From Planctomycetota bacterium (GTDB lineage Bacteria; Planctomycetota; Phycisphaerae; SM23-33), in contig JAKJER010000027.1 in NCBI GenBank assembly GCA_022705325.1, forward strand, positions 1 through 64,000: a stretch of 64,000 nucleotides of DNA, in the 5' to 3' direction. Shown here piece by piece: positions 23,514-33,417 of this stretch. Within the stretch, counting starts at the first letter, position 1. The number at the start of each line of letters is the position of its first letter. A program made the translations under genes and the position numbers. The notes below the pieces were generated by a model, which worked only from the letters and a program-made list of their open reading frames with translations, ran no database searches and was not told the DNA's origin.

Positions 23514-24914
23514 ATGAACGGTAGCGGGTTCAAGTCCGCGACAGTGGCACTCGCAGGGCTCCTGTCCCTGCTGGCGACGAGGCCGTCGCAGGGCGGGGAA
23601 GGTGTCCCTGTCGGGCCATCGGTGCAAACTCCATTGCCCCCTGCCGCGTGTTTTTCGCGCAAGGCGATCCCGCCGCTCGATGTGGCCTGCGACGGACACG
23701 TCTCCACGGTAAGAAACGGGGTGAAATTCGATGTGTACTTCGACAAGGGCCGCAAGACCAGCGTCGCTGTTTACGCCATCAACACCGGGCGCAAGCAGCT
23801 TGTTCTGAGCCCCAAGCACCACAAGGCGATCCTGGAAGACCTGATCCGCCGGAGATTCACGGTCGTCGTGGCGGATTTCAGGGACAAGAAGCTGGAGGGA
23901 CTGGACCTGGAGAAGTACGTGGTGCAACTCACCGCCGATGCACGAGAAGCGGCGGGCGGGGTCCTGCATCCCACACGGTCGCCGCGTCCGTCGCCGGCCT
24001 CGCGCGCGGGGTCGGCAACGAGCAAGACCGACACCTTCGCCAACGACTATTTCACGCTGATGCCGGGCTTCACGGTCCAGCGCGACGTGACCTGGTTCCG
24101 ATACGGCGATATTCCCGCGGCGTTCCGGCAGGAAATCGCCCGGCAACTCGACAAACCGTTCAACGAAGCGGACGCCGGCAAGGTCAACACATACGACATC
24201 ATCTATCCGGTTTACGGGCCCACGGTCGCCGTCCTGACGAATTACGGCTCGGATGAGAAAGGGCGGGAGGACTATTACCCCCTGGAAACCAGGTATCTGG
24301 TCCAGGCCTTTGCGTTCAAGAATCTGGCGATCGTCCACCAGCAGTATTTCAATGATCCGGTCGGGGGTTATCCCAAGGGGTACGGCTATTACGGCGACCA
24401 GTTTGCGGCTTGCTTCATCCGGCACCTGAAGGGCAATGCGGCGCGTTATCATATCGATCCGCAGAGAATCTGCTGCTTCGGGCACAGCAAGGGCAGCGAG
24501 GTGCCCGGCATGCTCGTCAACAAGCTCAGGGCCACGCCGCGATACCTGTATGGCAAAGCCGACTTCAAGAAGATCAGCCTCGGTGAACGGGACAAAACCA
24601 TCCGCTCTCCCTATGGCAGCCTGCCCACGGAGATTGCCTGCGCCATTCTCGGAGCCGGCGTCGCCAACAACGAAATGCGCAGTGACAAGATGATGCCCTG
24701 GGACAACGAGCCGGCCAGGAACATTTCCCCGTTCTTCATCTACGCCGACCACGGCGAACTCATGCGAACGCGGACGCGGGACCTCGTCGCCAAGGCCAAG
24801 GCACTTGGCGTGATCGTGGAGACGGCAGAGCTGACCTCGCACACGTGGCCGTTCGCCGCCGCCTACGATCAGGCCTCGGCCTTCGCGGACCGGATACTTC
24901 AACTCGCCTATTAG
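23514..24914 (+). CDS. secreted alpha/beta-hydrolase-like protein
   Basis: A 466-residue exported protein with a signal peptide (cut after about residue 27). The nucleophile elbow GHSKGSE at about residue 325, within ICCFGHSKGSEVPGML, and a C-terminal His in SHTWPFAAAYDQ with an upstream Asp in FIYADHGEL give a plausible Ser-Asp-His triad. The N-terminal 200 residues have no recognised family and include a Ser/Pro/Arg-rich stretch near residue 155. The ATG at 23514 has no clear ribosome site. It is first in a plus-strand run with xylanase and GH43, so a carbohydrate esterase role is a reasonable guess, but it is not a standard CE family by eye. Confidence 0.65.
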   Translation: MNGSGFKSATVALAGLLSLLATRPSQGGEGVPVGPSVQTPLPPAACFSRKAIPPLDVACDGHVSTVRNGVKFDVYFDKGRKTSVAVYAINTGRKQLVLSPKHHKAILEDLIRRRFTVVVADFRDKKLEGLDLEKYVVQLTADAREAAGGVLHPTRSPRPSPASRAGSATSKTDTFANDYFTLMPGFTVQRDVTWFRYGDIPAAFRQEIARQLDKPFNEADAGKVNTYDIIYPVYGPTVAVLTNYGSDEKGREDYYPLETRYLVQAFAFKNLAIVHQQYFNDPVGGYPKGYGYYGDQFAACFIRHLKGNAARYHIDPQRICCFGHSKGSEVPGMLVNKLRATPRYLYGKADFKKISLGERDKTIRSPYGSLPTEIACAILGAGVANNEMRSDKMMPWDNEPARNISPFFIYADHGELMRTRTRDLVAKAKALGVIVETAELTSHTWPFAAAYDQASAFADRILQLAY

Positions 24915-25175
24915 CCGCGAAAGGGACTGCAAGAACGCGCTTTGGCGGCACAGGGTCTTGCCCGTAATCGGGGGTGATCGGGGAACGAGTTCCGGGAACG
25001 CTGATCGAGCGCCATTCATCGAGACGCAATCAGGAGGTTCCCGAATGCGGGCGGCAGTGCCGGCGCGACGGCAGGGTATGGACCGTGGCGACGGTGGCGG
25101 ATATCATTCGCCTCATTGTCCGCGGGAAGACCGGCTTTGACGGTCCCGCAGCCGCCCGGTATCAGGAGAATGTTC

Positions 25176-26381
25176 ATGGCAGGAAGGTATCTGTGCAACG
25201 CGTCCCTCGCCCTGACCGTCGCGGCCCTGTCCGCATCCTGGGCGCTGGCGCAGCCGCAAGGCGGCCCGGGCAAAACGGCCGCGCCGGCCGGCCGCACCGG
25301 GGCGGACGCTCCCTCATCCGACATCGTGCCGCTCAAGGAGGCCTTCAAGGGCAAGTTCCTCATCGGCACGGCCATGGATGCCCGCCAGCGATCCGGCTCG
25401 TTCAGCCTTTCGCTTGTCGCGACGCACTTCAACGCCATCACGCCCGAGAACGGCATGAAGCCGTTCGCCCTCCAACCGGCCGAAGGCCGGTTCAACTTCT
25501 TCGAGGCCGATCGTCTCGTCGAGATGGCGGAGCGGAACGGGGCCACGATGGTCGGCCACTGCCTCGTCTGGCACTCGCAGACGCCGCCGTGGTTCTTCCA
25601 GACCCCCGACGGTCAGCCCGTCGGCCGGGAGTTGGCCCTGTCCCGCATGCGCAAGCATATTGCCGGCGTGGTCGGACACTTCAAGGGCCGGGTCAAGCAG
25701 TGGGACGTGGTCAACGAGGCCATCAACGACGGGCCCGGTCAACTGCGGCGGTCTCCGTGGCTCAGGGCGATCGGCGACGACTACATCGCCGAGGCCTTCC
25801 GCGCCGCCCACCAGGCCGACCCGAACGCCCTGCTCATCTACAACGACTACGGCATCGAGCTGGGTTTCAAGCGACGCAAGACGATCCAGTTGCTCCGGTC
25901 TCTCCTGGAGCAGAAGGTCCCGGTCCACGCGGTGGGGATCCAGGCTCACTGGCGCCTGGACCAGCCGGATTTCGCCGAAGTGGAAGAGTCGATCAAGCAG
26001 TTTGCCGCCCTGGGCCTGAAGGTCATGATCACGGAGCTCGACATCGGCGTGTTGCCCACGACCTACTACGGCGCGGACGTCTCCAGGGCGCAGAACGCCG
26101 GGCCCGGAGGGCGCTCCCCCATGAACCCGTATGTCGACGGCCTGCCCGAGTCGGTCGCCCAGCAGCACGCCGAGCGGTATCGCAAGGCCTTCGAGATGTT
26201 CCTGCGCCATCAGGACGCGATCGGGCGGGTCACCATGTGGGGCATACATGACGGGCGATCGTGGCTGAACAACTTCCCCGTCCGCGGGCGGACGGACTAC
26301 CCCATGCTGTTCGACCGCCAGGGCAAGCCCAAGCCCGCGTTCTTCGCCCTGATCAGGCTTGCCCAGGGGAAGAAGGAGTAG
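25176..26381 (+). CDS. endo-1,4-beta-xylanase, GH10
   Basis: A 401-residue secreted enzyme that cuts the xylan backbone. After a signal peptide (ending SWALA-QP) comes a single GH10 (beta/alpha)8 domain. The acid/base Glu181 is in WDVVNEAIND and the nucleophile Glu287 is in MITELDIGV. Substrate-binding landmarks are also seen: FNAITPENGMK, GHCLVWHSQTP, YNDYGIE, GIQAHW and the C-terminal MWGIHDGRSWL. No carbohydrate-binding module is attached. The ATG at 25176 is chosen because CAGGAG lies 7 bases before it, while the ATG at 25170 abuts that site. GH43 follows after 3 bases. Confidence 0.95.
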   Translation: MAGRYLCNASLALTVAALSASWALAQPQGGPGKTAAPAGRTGADAPSSDIVPLKEAFKGKFLIGTAMDARQRSGSFSLSLVATHFNAITPENGMKPFALQPAEGRFNFFEADRLVEMAERNGATMVGHCLVWHSQTPPWFFQTPDGQPVGRELALSRMRKHIAGVVGHFKGRVKQWDVVNEAINDGPGQLRRSPWLRAIGDDYIAEAFRAAHQADPNALLIYNDYGIELGFKRRKTIQLLRSLLEQKVPVHAVGIQAHWRLDQPDFAEVEESIKQFAALGLKVMITELDIGVLPTTYYGADVSRAQNAGPGGRSPMNPYVDGLPESVAQQHAERYRKAFEMFLRHQDAIGRVTMWGIHDGRSWLNNFPVRGRTDYPMLFDRQGKPKPAFFALIRLAQGKKE

Positions 26382-26384
26382 AAG

Positions 26385-27986
26385 ATGGCGAGTCCGCTCA
26401 TCGCCGGACGCCGAGTGGGCCTCTCCTGCCTGTGGCTCGTCGGATTGTCCCTCCTCGCCCCTTGTGCCGCGGCCGAGCCTGCGCGACAGGCTCAAAACCC
26501 CATCCTCTGGGCCGACGTGCCGGACCCGGCGATCATTCGCATCGGCCGGACCTACTACATGAGCAGCACCACGATGCACCTGAGCCCCGGCCTGCCCATC
26601 ATGAAGTCGACGGACCTGGTCAACTGGGAACTCGTCGGCTATGCCTACGACACGCTCGCCGACAACGACGCGCTGAACCTGAGAAACGGCAAGGACGCCT
26701 ACGGCCGCGGCTCCTGGGCCAGCAGTCTGCGCTGCCACGACGGCGTCTTCTATGTGTCCACCTTCTCCAGCACGACCGGCAGGACCCACGTCTACACGAC
26801 CAGGGACATCGAGAAGGGCCCATGGAAGGAGTCGTCGTTCGCTCCGTCCCTGCACGACCACTCGCTGTTCTTCGACACGGACGGGCGCGTCTACATGGTC
26901 CACGGCGCCGGCGATATTCGGCTGACGGAACTCGTCGCGGACGCCTCGGCGGTCAAGCCCGGCGGGGTGAACCAGGTGATCATCCGCAACGCCAGCCGGG
27001 TGGCGGGCGAGAGGGTCGGCCTTCCGGCTGAGGGGTCGCAGTTGCGGAAGATCAACGGAAAGTACTACCTGCTCAACATTACCTGGCCCCGCAACGACAT
27101 GCGCACGCAGATCGCCCATCGGGCCGACCGCATCACCGGCCCGTACGAGGGCAGGGTCATTCTCCACGACCAGGGCGTCGCCCAGGGCGGGCTGATCGAC
27201 ACGCCGGAAGGCCAGTGGTTCGCCCTGTTGTTTCAAGACCACGCAGCGGTGGGCCGCATCCCCTACCTCGTGCCGGTGACATGGGAGGATGGCTGGCCCG
27301 TCCTGGGCGTGAAAGGCAAAGTGCCCGTGACGCTGGACCTGCCGGCCGGCAAGGGAGGCATGGGCAATCTCGTCGCCTCGGACGAGTTCGACGGCCGCCC
27401 CGGCCAGCCGCCTCTGCCCCTGGCCTGGCAGTGGAACCACAACCCGGACAACAGATTCTGGTCGCTTCAACAGCGGCCCGGCTGGCTGCGACTGACCACC
27501 GGGAGGGTCGACTCCGACCTCTGCCGCGCCAGAAACACGCTCACCCAGCGGACATTCGGCCCGCAATGCTCCGCCGGCGTGGCGATCGACACGAGCAACA
27601 TGAAGGACGGCGACCTGGCCGGCCTGGGCGCGTTCCAACGCAAGTACGGGTTCGTGGCCGTCAAGAGGGCCGGCGCAACCAGGTCGATTGTCATGGTGAA
27701 GGTCGAAGGCGACTCGCCGGTCGAGGTGGAAAGCGTTCCGCTGAACGGGAAGCTCGTCCGGCTGAAGGTGGAGTGCGACTTCCGCAACCGCGCGGACACG
27801 GCCACCTTCTTCTACAGCCTGGACGGCGAGAAGTGGGTCAGGATCGGCTCGCCCTTGAAGATGGTCTACACCCTGCCCCACTTCATGGGCTACCGCTTCG
27901 CGCTGTTCAACTTCGCCACGAAGACCGCCGGCGGGTTCGCCGACTTCGACTACTTCCGCGTGAGCGACACGCTCAGCGGGAGCTGA
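26385..27986 (+). CDS. GH43 beta-xylosidase / alpha-L-arabinofuranosidase
   Basis: A 533-residue secreted enzyme. A signal peptide (to about residue 29) is followed by a five-bladed propeller with the catalytic base Asp in WADVPDPAIIRIG, the pKa-modulating Asp in SLHDHSLFFDTDG, and the general acid Glu in GLPAEGSQL. A C-terminal beta-sandwich (from about residue 330, LVASDEFDG) ends with FGFY-like strands, as in xylosidase C-terminal or DUF1349-type domains. The product is released arabinose or xylose from xylan fragments. It is coupled to the GH10 gene by a 3-base gap. The gene ends 12 bases from the convergent CE1-like gene. Confidence 0.9.
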   Translation: MASPLIAGRRVGLSCLWLVGLSLLAPCAAAEPARQAQNPILWADVPDPAIIRIGRTYYMSSTTMHLSPGLPIMKSTDLVNWELVGYAYDTLADNDALNLRNGKDAYGRGSWASSLRCHDGVFYVSTFSSTTGRTHVYTTRDIEKGPWKESSFAPSLHDHSLFFDTDGRVYMVHGAGDIRLTELVADASAVKPGGVNQVIIRNASRVAGERVGLPAEGSQLRKINGKYYLLNITWPRNDMRTQIAHRADRITGPYEGRVILHDQGVAQGGLIDTPEGQWFALLFQDHAAVGRIPYLVPVTWEDGWPVLGVKGKVPVTLDLPAGKGGMGNLVASDEFDGRPGQPPLPLAWQWNHNPDNRFWSLQQRPGWLRLTTGRVDSDLCRARNTLTQRTFGPQCSAGVAIDTSNMKDGDLAGLGAFQRKYGFVAVKRAGATRSIVMVKVEGDSPVEVESVPLNGKLVRLKVECDFRNRADTATFFYSLDGEKWVRIGSPLKMVYTLPHFMGYRFALFNFATKTAGGFADFDYFRVSDTLSGS

Positions 27987-27998
27987 ATCGCCAGGGCG

Positions 27999-29003
27999 TC
28001 AGCGGAAAATCCGCTGAGCGAACAGGTACAGGGCGTTCTTCCAGTGGGTCGGATCGTGGGCGTTGCCGTCCACGTGCCAGAGGTGCGGCACGTCCTTGCT
28101 CTTAAGGTACGCGTGCACGCCCTGGCTGATGCGGATCAGGCCGTCCCGCTTGCCGCAAGACAGCCACAGCAGTTTCAGCTTCTCCTTGGCCTGGGCGGGA
28201 TCGGGCACAAGCTGGGCGGGCGGCTTGGTGTTCGGCGCGGACGAGAACCCGCCGACCCACGCGAATGTGTCCAGGTGCCCCAGGCCGAAGTTCAGCGACT
28301 GCCCGCCCCCCATCGAAAGGCCGGCCAGGGCTCGATGCTCGCGGTCGGCCTGAACGCTGTAGCGCGACTCGATCGCGGGGATCACGTCCGTCAGCAGGTC
28401 CTGCTCGAAGGTCGCGAACGCCGCGGCGCCGGCGAACACGTTCCCCGTGGCCCGGTCGTCCTTCTGCGCCCGCCCGTTCGGCATGACCACGATCATCGCC
28501 ACGACCTTGCGGTCCGCCAGGAGGTTGTCGAGGATGACGCTGACGCCGGCCAGGCGCTGCCATTCGTTCTCGTCCCCGCCGATGCCGTGCAGCAGGTACA
28601 GCACGGGATACTTCCGCTTCGACGTGTAGCCCGGCGGGGTGTAGACCTGCATCTTCCGTGTCGTGCCCACGGTCTTGGAGGAGTACTCGATCATCTCCAG
28701 CTTCCCGTGGGGAATCCCGTTGCGCCTGGCGTCGAACCCGCGCGGCGGATCGTCGAACGCGGGCTTGTCGTCCGGGCCCAGTTCGATCGGCCCGCCAAAC
28801 CCGCCGCCCCTGCGACGCGGGGGAGCCTTGCGAGCGGGCGCCGCGGGCTCGCCCTCCGCCAGCAGGGACAGACCTCCAAGAGCCCCAGGCCACCAGGCCA
28901 AGTTGAGCCCCTGGGCGACGCCCAGCGGACCGACCTCAAGGGAGCCGGTCCCGATCTCGCCGGGGATTGACAGTCCGATCACCAGAAAAAGAACCGCGTT
29001 CAT
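27999..29003 (-). CDS. CE1-like esterase (feruloyl/acetylxylan esterase type)
   Basis: A 334-residue secreted alpha/beta hydrolase of the esterase D / Fes family used in xylan debranching. A signal-like N-terminus and a low-complexity Arg/Gly stretch (PPRRRGGGFGG, about 61-71) precede the hydrolase domain. The domain has YTPPGYTSKRKYPVLYLLHG with an oxyanion HGIGG, the nucleophile elbow AGLSMGGGQ, and a C-terminal His in GNAHDPTHWKN. The acid residue is likely in the CGKRDGLI segment. It is convergent with the GH43 gene and probably removes ferulate or acetate side groups (inference from family and context). Confidence 0.88.
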   Translation of the reverse strand: MNAVLFLVIGLSIPGEIGTGSLEVGPLGVAQGLNLAWWPGALGGLSLLAEGEPAAPARKAPPRRRGGGFGGPIELGPDDKPAFDDPPRGFDARRNGIPHGKLEMIEYSSKTVGTTRKMQVYTPPGYTSKRKYPVLYLLHGIGGDENEWQRLAGVSVILDNLLADRKVVAMIVVMPNGRAQKDDRATGNVFAGAAAFATFEQDLLTDVIPAIESRYSVQADREHRALAGLSMGGGQSLNFGLGHLDTFAWVGGFSSAPNTKPPAQLVPDPAQAKEKLKLLWLSCGKRDGLIRISQGVHAYLKSKDVPHLWHVDGNAHDPTHWKNALYLFAQRIFR

Positions 29004-29181
29004 TGTTGCTCTCCGTCGCCATGGTTGTTGTCGAACCGACCCATGCGTCTATTTTGCCCGATTCCCGCCGTCAATGCCACTGTCACCCTCGACGCGTGAT
29101 CGGCGGCCAGGGCTTCGTTCAGCGGCCGGCCGATTCTTGCCCGATCGGCCATCTGCGACAGCCAATCTCGTTAAGCAGCAC

Positions 29182-31059
29182 ATGAATACGCGGACTAACC
29201 GAATCGCTGCCGTAGTCGTGTGCCTCGGTGTGCTGCTGTTGTGGACAGGCGCCGGGCGAGGCGAAGACTCGCTGCGGCCGCTGAAGGACGCCGTGGCGCC
29301 GCGGACGCTCGATGAGCTGTGGCGCGGCTACGACCCGCGGGCCGAGCCGCTCGAGACGACGGTCGTGCGCGAGTGGAAACAGGAGGACGTCACCTGCCGC
29401 TACGTCGTCTTCACCATCGGCACGTTCAAGGGCAAACGGTCGCGCCTGGCGGGGTTCTATGCGTTCGGCTCCGCAGCCAGGGGCAAGCTGCCCGGCCTGC
29501 TGCACCTGCACGGGGGCGGGCAGCGGGCGAACCTGACGGAAGTGATCTTCATGGCCCGAAACGGCTACGCGGCCCTGTCGATCAACTGGGGCGCCAGAGA
29601 GATGGAGGGCCAGAAGCCGGGCGAGCCGAACACCGACTGGGGCAGGCTGGACGCCACGCAGACCGGGCACAACACGCACTACCGCTCGATGCAGCCGGAC
29701 GACAAGACGCTCGACGCGGTCGAGTCGCCGCGGAACAACAACTGGTTCCTGCTGGTGCTGGCGGCGCGGCGGGCGTTGACGTTCCTGGAGCGCCAGGAGC
29801 AGGTGGACGGCGGGAGGCTGGGCGTGTGCGGGCACTCGATGGGCGGCAAGCTGACGACCGACCTGTCGGGCATCGACGAGCGGGTGTGCGTGGCCGTGCC
29901 GTCGTGCGGAGGGTCCGGCTCGGCGACGAGCGAGCTGGCGGGCGTGAGCGGCTCGGGCCTGCGCGAGGCGCCGTCGGCGTGGGACGCAGCGACGATCGAC
30001 GACCGGGCGTACCTGGGGCGAATTCGCTGCCCGATCCTGTACCTCTCGCCGACCAACGACTTTCACGCGGCGCTGGACAACATGGCCGCCAACTGGCGGG
30101 CCGTGCCCAGCCGGGAGGTCCGCTACGCCGTCTCGCCCCACTTCAACCACCGTCACGCCAAGGAATTCTCGGTAAGCCAGTGGCTGTGGCTGGATCACTA
30201 TCTGCAGGGCGCGGCGGAGGTGCCCCGCACGCCGGGTCTGGAGGTGGAATTGCCCGGGCCGGGCGGAGTGCCCGTGGCGCGGTTGCGGCCCGATCGGCCG
30301 GGCGAGGTCGCGCGAGTACGGATCTACTACTCGATCGACCCGCACGTACTCACGCGGTTCTGGCGCGAGGCGCCGGCCCGGCGCGAAGGCGACGCGTGGA
30401 CGGCCCCCTGCCCGGTTATGAGCACGGATCAGCCTCTGTACGTGCAGGCCAGCGCGTACTACCCGCTGAAGCGGACGTTCAAGGGGTATCAGTGGCTGGA
30501 GTACGATGGGCTCAAGGAGTTCGCGATCAGTTCGACGATGCTGACGCGGCGGCCCCAGGAACTCCAGCGGGCGAAGGTGCAGCCGAGCGACCGCGCCGAG
30601 CGGATCATCGACGACTTCGCCCGTCCGTGGGAAGACTGGTACCGCCTGCAATGGGCCAACCCGGTGGTCTGGCAGGCAGCGACGCGGAAGGTGAAAGACC
30701 CCAAGTGGCAAGGAGGCCCGGGAGCGGTGCTGGCGGTGGACGTGAAGTCGCCGGCCGGCGGGGCGCTGGTGGCGCGGGCGTCGGTGAACACCTGGGGGGC
30801 GTTCGGGCCCGGGGGGCACGGCGAGTACGCGGCGGAGCGCACATTGGCGGCATCAAGTGACTGGCAGACGGTGCGTTTCCGGGTGGAGGACTTCTTGCCC
30901 TGCGACGAGCGGACCAAAGGCCCGCTGGACGGCTGGGGCAAGCTGACCGAGCTGGGGCTATGCGGGTCGGGCGAGGCAATCCGCGCCGGGCAGAAGATCA
31001 AGCTGGGCGGACGGCGATGGCCTGAGCCGCGACAGTTCCGCAACCTGCGGTGGGAGTGA
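29182..31059 (+). CDS. dienelactone-hydrolase/acetyl-xylan-esterase-like protein
   Basis: A 625-residue secreted protein. The signal peptide (MNTRTN...GAGRG) precedes an alpha/beta-hydrolase domain with the LLHLHGGGQRAN oxyanion region, the nucleophile elbow GVCGHSMGGK and a His in SPHFNHRHAKE. This domain resembles AXE1/cephalosporin-deacetylase-type esterases. The C-terminal 200 residues form beta-rich, galactose-binding-like sheets that may serve in substrate binding. The open frame runs much further up, but the ATG at 29182 gives the only export signal. Together with GH10 and GH43 it supports a xylan de-decoration locus. Confidence 0.82.
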   Translation: MNTRTNRIAAVVVCLGVLLLWTGAGRGEDSLRPLKDAVAPRTLDELWRGYDPRAEPLETTVVREWKQEDVTCRYVVFTIGTFKGKRSRLAGFYAFGSAARGKLPGLLHLHGGGQRANLTEVIFMARNGYAALSINWGAREMEGQKPGEPNTDWGRLDATQTGHNTHYRSMQPDDKTLDAVESPRNNNWFLLVLAARRALTFLERQEQVDGGRLGVCGHSMGGKLTTDLSGIDERVCVAVPSCGGSGSATSELAGVSGSGLREAPSAWDAATIDDRAYLGRIRCPILYLSPTNDFHAALDNMAANWRAVPSREVRYAVSPHFNHRHAKEFSVSQWLWLDHYLQGAAEVPRTPGLEVELPGPGGVPVARLRPDRPGEVARVRIYYSIDPHVLTRFWREAPARREGDAWTAPCPVMSTDQPLYVQASAYYPLKRTFKGYQWLEYDGLKEFAISSTMLTRRPQELQRAKVQPSDRAERIIDDFARPWEDWYRLQWANPVVWQAATRKVKDPKWQGGPGAVLAVDVKSPAGGALVARASVNTWGAFGPGGHGEYAAERTLAASSDWQTVRFRVEDFLPCDERTKGPLDGWGKLTELGLCGSGEAIRAGQKIKLGGRRWPEPRQFRNLRWE

Positions 31060-31123
31060 CGGCGAAGACCGCGCTTGTAGTGCGCCCGTCAGGGCGTCCG
31101 TCCCTGTTCCCTGGTCCCTGCTC

Positions 31124-33364
31124 CTATTTCACATCCACGATGCCGACGTCGATGAACTGCCCGCCCATGGTCTGCTTGCAGTGGACAGCCAGGGTGTTCT
31201 TGCCCGCCTTGAGGGCGGCGACGGCCTTGGGATCGATGTCGAACTCCTCGTAGTCGGTGGTGAAGCCGTTAATCTTGGCCGCCAGCACGCCGTTGATGTA
31301 GACCTCGGCGTCCTCGTCGTGGTGCATGCGAAGCTGCGGGGCCTTGAGCTTGGCATCGTCCAGCTCGAACTCGCGGACCAGCCAGATGTCTTCGCTCTTC
31401 CAGACCGTGCCCACGACCGCGCCCGGGGTCATTCGCGTTCCGAACCCGCCCTTGCCCTCCTTCCACGAGGAAGCGTCGAAGCCGGGCTTCTGCCAGCCGT
31501 CGGCCGGCTTGTCCGTGACGTAGCGCCACGTCTGGCCCTCGCGCCTGGACGCGGGAACGATGATCTTGTATTGCGGGGGCGGGGGCGCCTTGCCGCGGTT
31601 GGCGTCGGCCACCTTGTCCACGTCCATCTTGACCACCTTGCGGTCGTAGCTGAGCAGCCCGTTTACCTCGCTCTCGACATCGGTGATCTGGGTGTAGATG
31701 GCCGCCGACAGTCCCGGGTCGTCTATGAGCTGATAGGTCCGCACCAGCAGCTTGACGTACTCGCGCGTGAGGGCCTCGGGCGTGGCGATCTTGCGATAGC
31801 CCCAGGCCGACTTGGGGGCCCACGAGTGTCCTTCGACTCCCAGGCCCAGGCCGCCGAATTCGCCCAGCACGGCTGCCCGCTGCTCGGTGGGCTTGGGCGA
31901 GTTGGGGCCCGGGTACGCGTGCATGTCGTGCACGTGCCCGCCGCCGCGGTCGGTCCAGCCGCTGGCCTGGTTGATCAGCCGCGTGGGGTCGTACTTGGTC
32001 GCCCACTCCGTCATCCGAGGGGTGTCCCACTGGCCCCAGCCCTCGTTGTAGATCACCCACATGATGATCGAGGGCGAGTTGAAGTGCGAATCGATCAGCG
32101 CCTTCAGCTCGCGCTCGAAGTTCTCGGCGGACTCCTTCGAGCGGGTGATGTCGGGCTGATTGCCGTGGATGTACTTGTCGCCGCTGGGCATGTCCTGCCA
32201 GACCAGCAGCCCGAGCCGGTCGCACCAGTAGTACCAGCGGAGCGGCTCGACCTTGACGTGCTTGCGCGTGCAGTTCATCCCGAACTTCCTGGTCATTTCC
32301 AGGTCGTAGCGCAAGGCCTCGTCGGTGGGCGCGGTGTAGAGCCCGTCGGGCCAGAAGCCCTGGTCCAGCGGCCCGACCTGGAAGACGAACTTGCCGTTGA
32401 GCAGGATGCGGTTGACGCCCTTGTCGTCCTTGCCCAGGGCGATCTTGCGCATGCCGAAGTAGCTGCCGACGCTGTCGATCGCCTTGCCTGCCTGCTTGAG
32501 CGTCACCTTCAGGTCGTACAGGAAGGGCGAATCGGGCGACCAGAGCCTGGCGTCGGCGATGGGGAGCTTGATCTCCGAGCCCGCCGCCCCGGATGCGGTG
32601 GCGACGGACTTCTCGCCGTCGAGGGCCTGCAACTCGGCCGTCGCGTCGCCCTGACCCAGCGCCTTGACGGTGACGCGGACGCAGCCGGCGTCCACGTCGG
32701 GGACGATCTTGAGGCCTTCGATGCCCCCGGCGGCGACCGGCTCGAGCCACACCGTCTGCCAGATGCCCGTGATGGGCGTGTACCAGATGCCGCGGGGGTT
32801 GCGCACCTGCTTGCCGCGCGGCTGATAGCCCGCGTCGGTGGGGTCCCAGACGGCCACCGTCAGTTCGTTGACGCCGCTCTTGAGGGCGTCGGTGATGTCG
32901 AGGCTGAACGGATCATACCCGCCCTGGTGGCGGCCCACTTCCTTGCCGTTCACGCACACGGTGGTCTGCCAGTCGACCGCGCCGAAGTTGAGCAGGATCC
33001 GCTTGCCGGCCCAGGCGGAGGGCACCTCGAACGAGCGACGATACCACAGGCGCTGCTCCTCGCTGACGCGCTTGGTCACGCCCGACAGGGCCGACTCGAT
33101 GGGGAAGGGCACGAGGATCTTGCCCTGCCAGGCGGACGGGGCGGAGGCGGCCTTGTCCTGGACGGCGTAGTCCCACAGGCCGTTGAGGTTCTGCCAGTCC
33201 GGGCGGGTCATCTGCGGGCGGGGATATTCCGGGTGCACCTTGTCGGGCGAGACGTCCTTGGCGAACCGGCTCATCAGGGGCGCCTGCCCCGGCGACCAGT
33301 CCTGCCCGGCCGCAATCCCCGCCCCGTACAACGCCACCAGAGCCGCGATCACCAGACGCGTCAT
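31124..33364 (-). CDS. GH2 family beta-galactosidase/glucuronidase-like
   Basis: A 746-residue secreted GH2 enzyme. After the signal peptide come the sugar-binding jelly roll (LNGLWDYAVQ, WYRRSFEVP, GGYDPFSLDIT), an immunoglobulin-like domain, and the (beta/alpha)8 barrel with the acid/base Glu in WVIYNEGWGQWD. The likely nucleophile Glu lies in AVLGEFGGLG. A C-terminal beta-sandwich with RMHHDEDAEVYINGV resembles a galactose-binding domain. Substrate is open: beta-galactoside, glucuronide or mannoside. The ATG at 33364 has AAAGGA 9 bases upstream. It ends the second carbohydrate block. Confidence 0.9.
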   Translation of the reverse strand: MTRLVIAALVALYGAGIAAGQDWSPGQAPLMSRFAKDVSPDKVHPEYPRPQMTRPDWQNLNGLWDYAVQDKAASAPSAWQGKILVPFPIESALSGVTKRVSEEQRLWYRRSFEVPSAWAGKRILLNFGAVDWQTTVCVNGKEVGRHQGGYDPFSLDITDALKSGVNELTVAVWDPTDAGYQPRGKQVRNPRGIWYTPITGIWQTVWLEPVAAGGIEGLKIVPDVDAGCVRVTVKALGQGDATAELQALDGEKSVATASGAAGSEIKLPIADARLWSPDSPFLYDLKVTLKQAGKAIDSVGSYFGMRKIALGKDDKGVNRILLNGKFVFQVGPLDQGFWPDGLYTAPTDEALRYDLEMTRKFGMNCTRKHVKVEPLRWYYWCDRLGLLVWQDMPSGDKYIHGNQPDITRSKESAENFERELKALIDSHFNSPSIIMWVIYNEGWGQWDTPRMTEWATKYDPTRLINQASGWTDRGGGHVHDMHAYPGPNSPKPTEQRAAVLGEFGGLGLGVEGHSWAPKSAWGYRKIATPEALTREYVKLLVRTYQLIDDPGLSAAIYTQITDVESEVNGLLSYDRKVVKMDVDKVADANRGKAPPPPQYKIIVPASRREGQTWRYVTDKPADGWQKPGFDASSWKEGKGGFGTRMTPGAVVGTVWKSEDIWLVREFELDDAKLKAPQLRMHHDEDAEVYINGVLAAKINGFTTDYEEFDIDPKAVAALKAGKNTLAVHCKQTMGGQFIDVGIVDVK

Positions 33365-33417
33365 CGTCAGTTCCTTTCCGTTTGGGAGATGCATTCTTGA
33401 CGCCGCACAACCCGATG

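Noticed and set aside
24974..26251. 425-codon plus-strand frame overlapping the xylanase
   Set aside because: It is out of frame with GH10 and consists of Arg/Pro/Gly-rich shadow sequence.
25314..27881. 855-codon minus-strand frame opposite GH10 and GH43
   Set aside because: Both plus-strand genes have complete catalytic motifs; the minus frame has no motif and a shadow-like composition.
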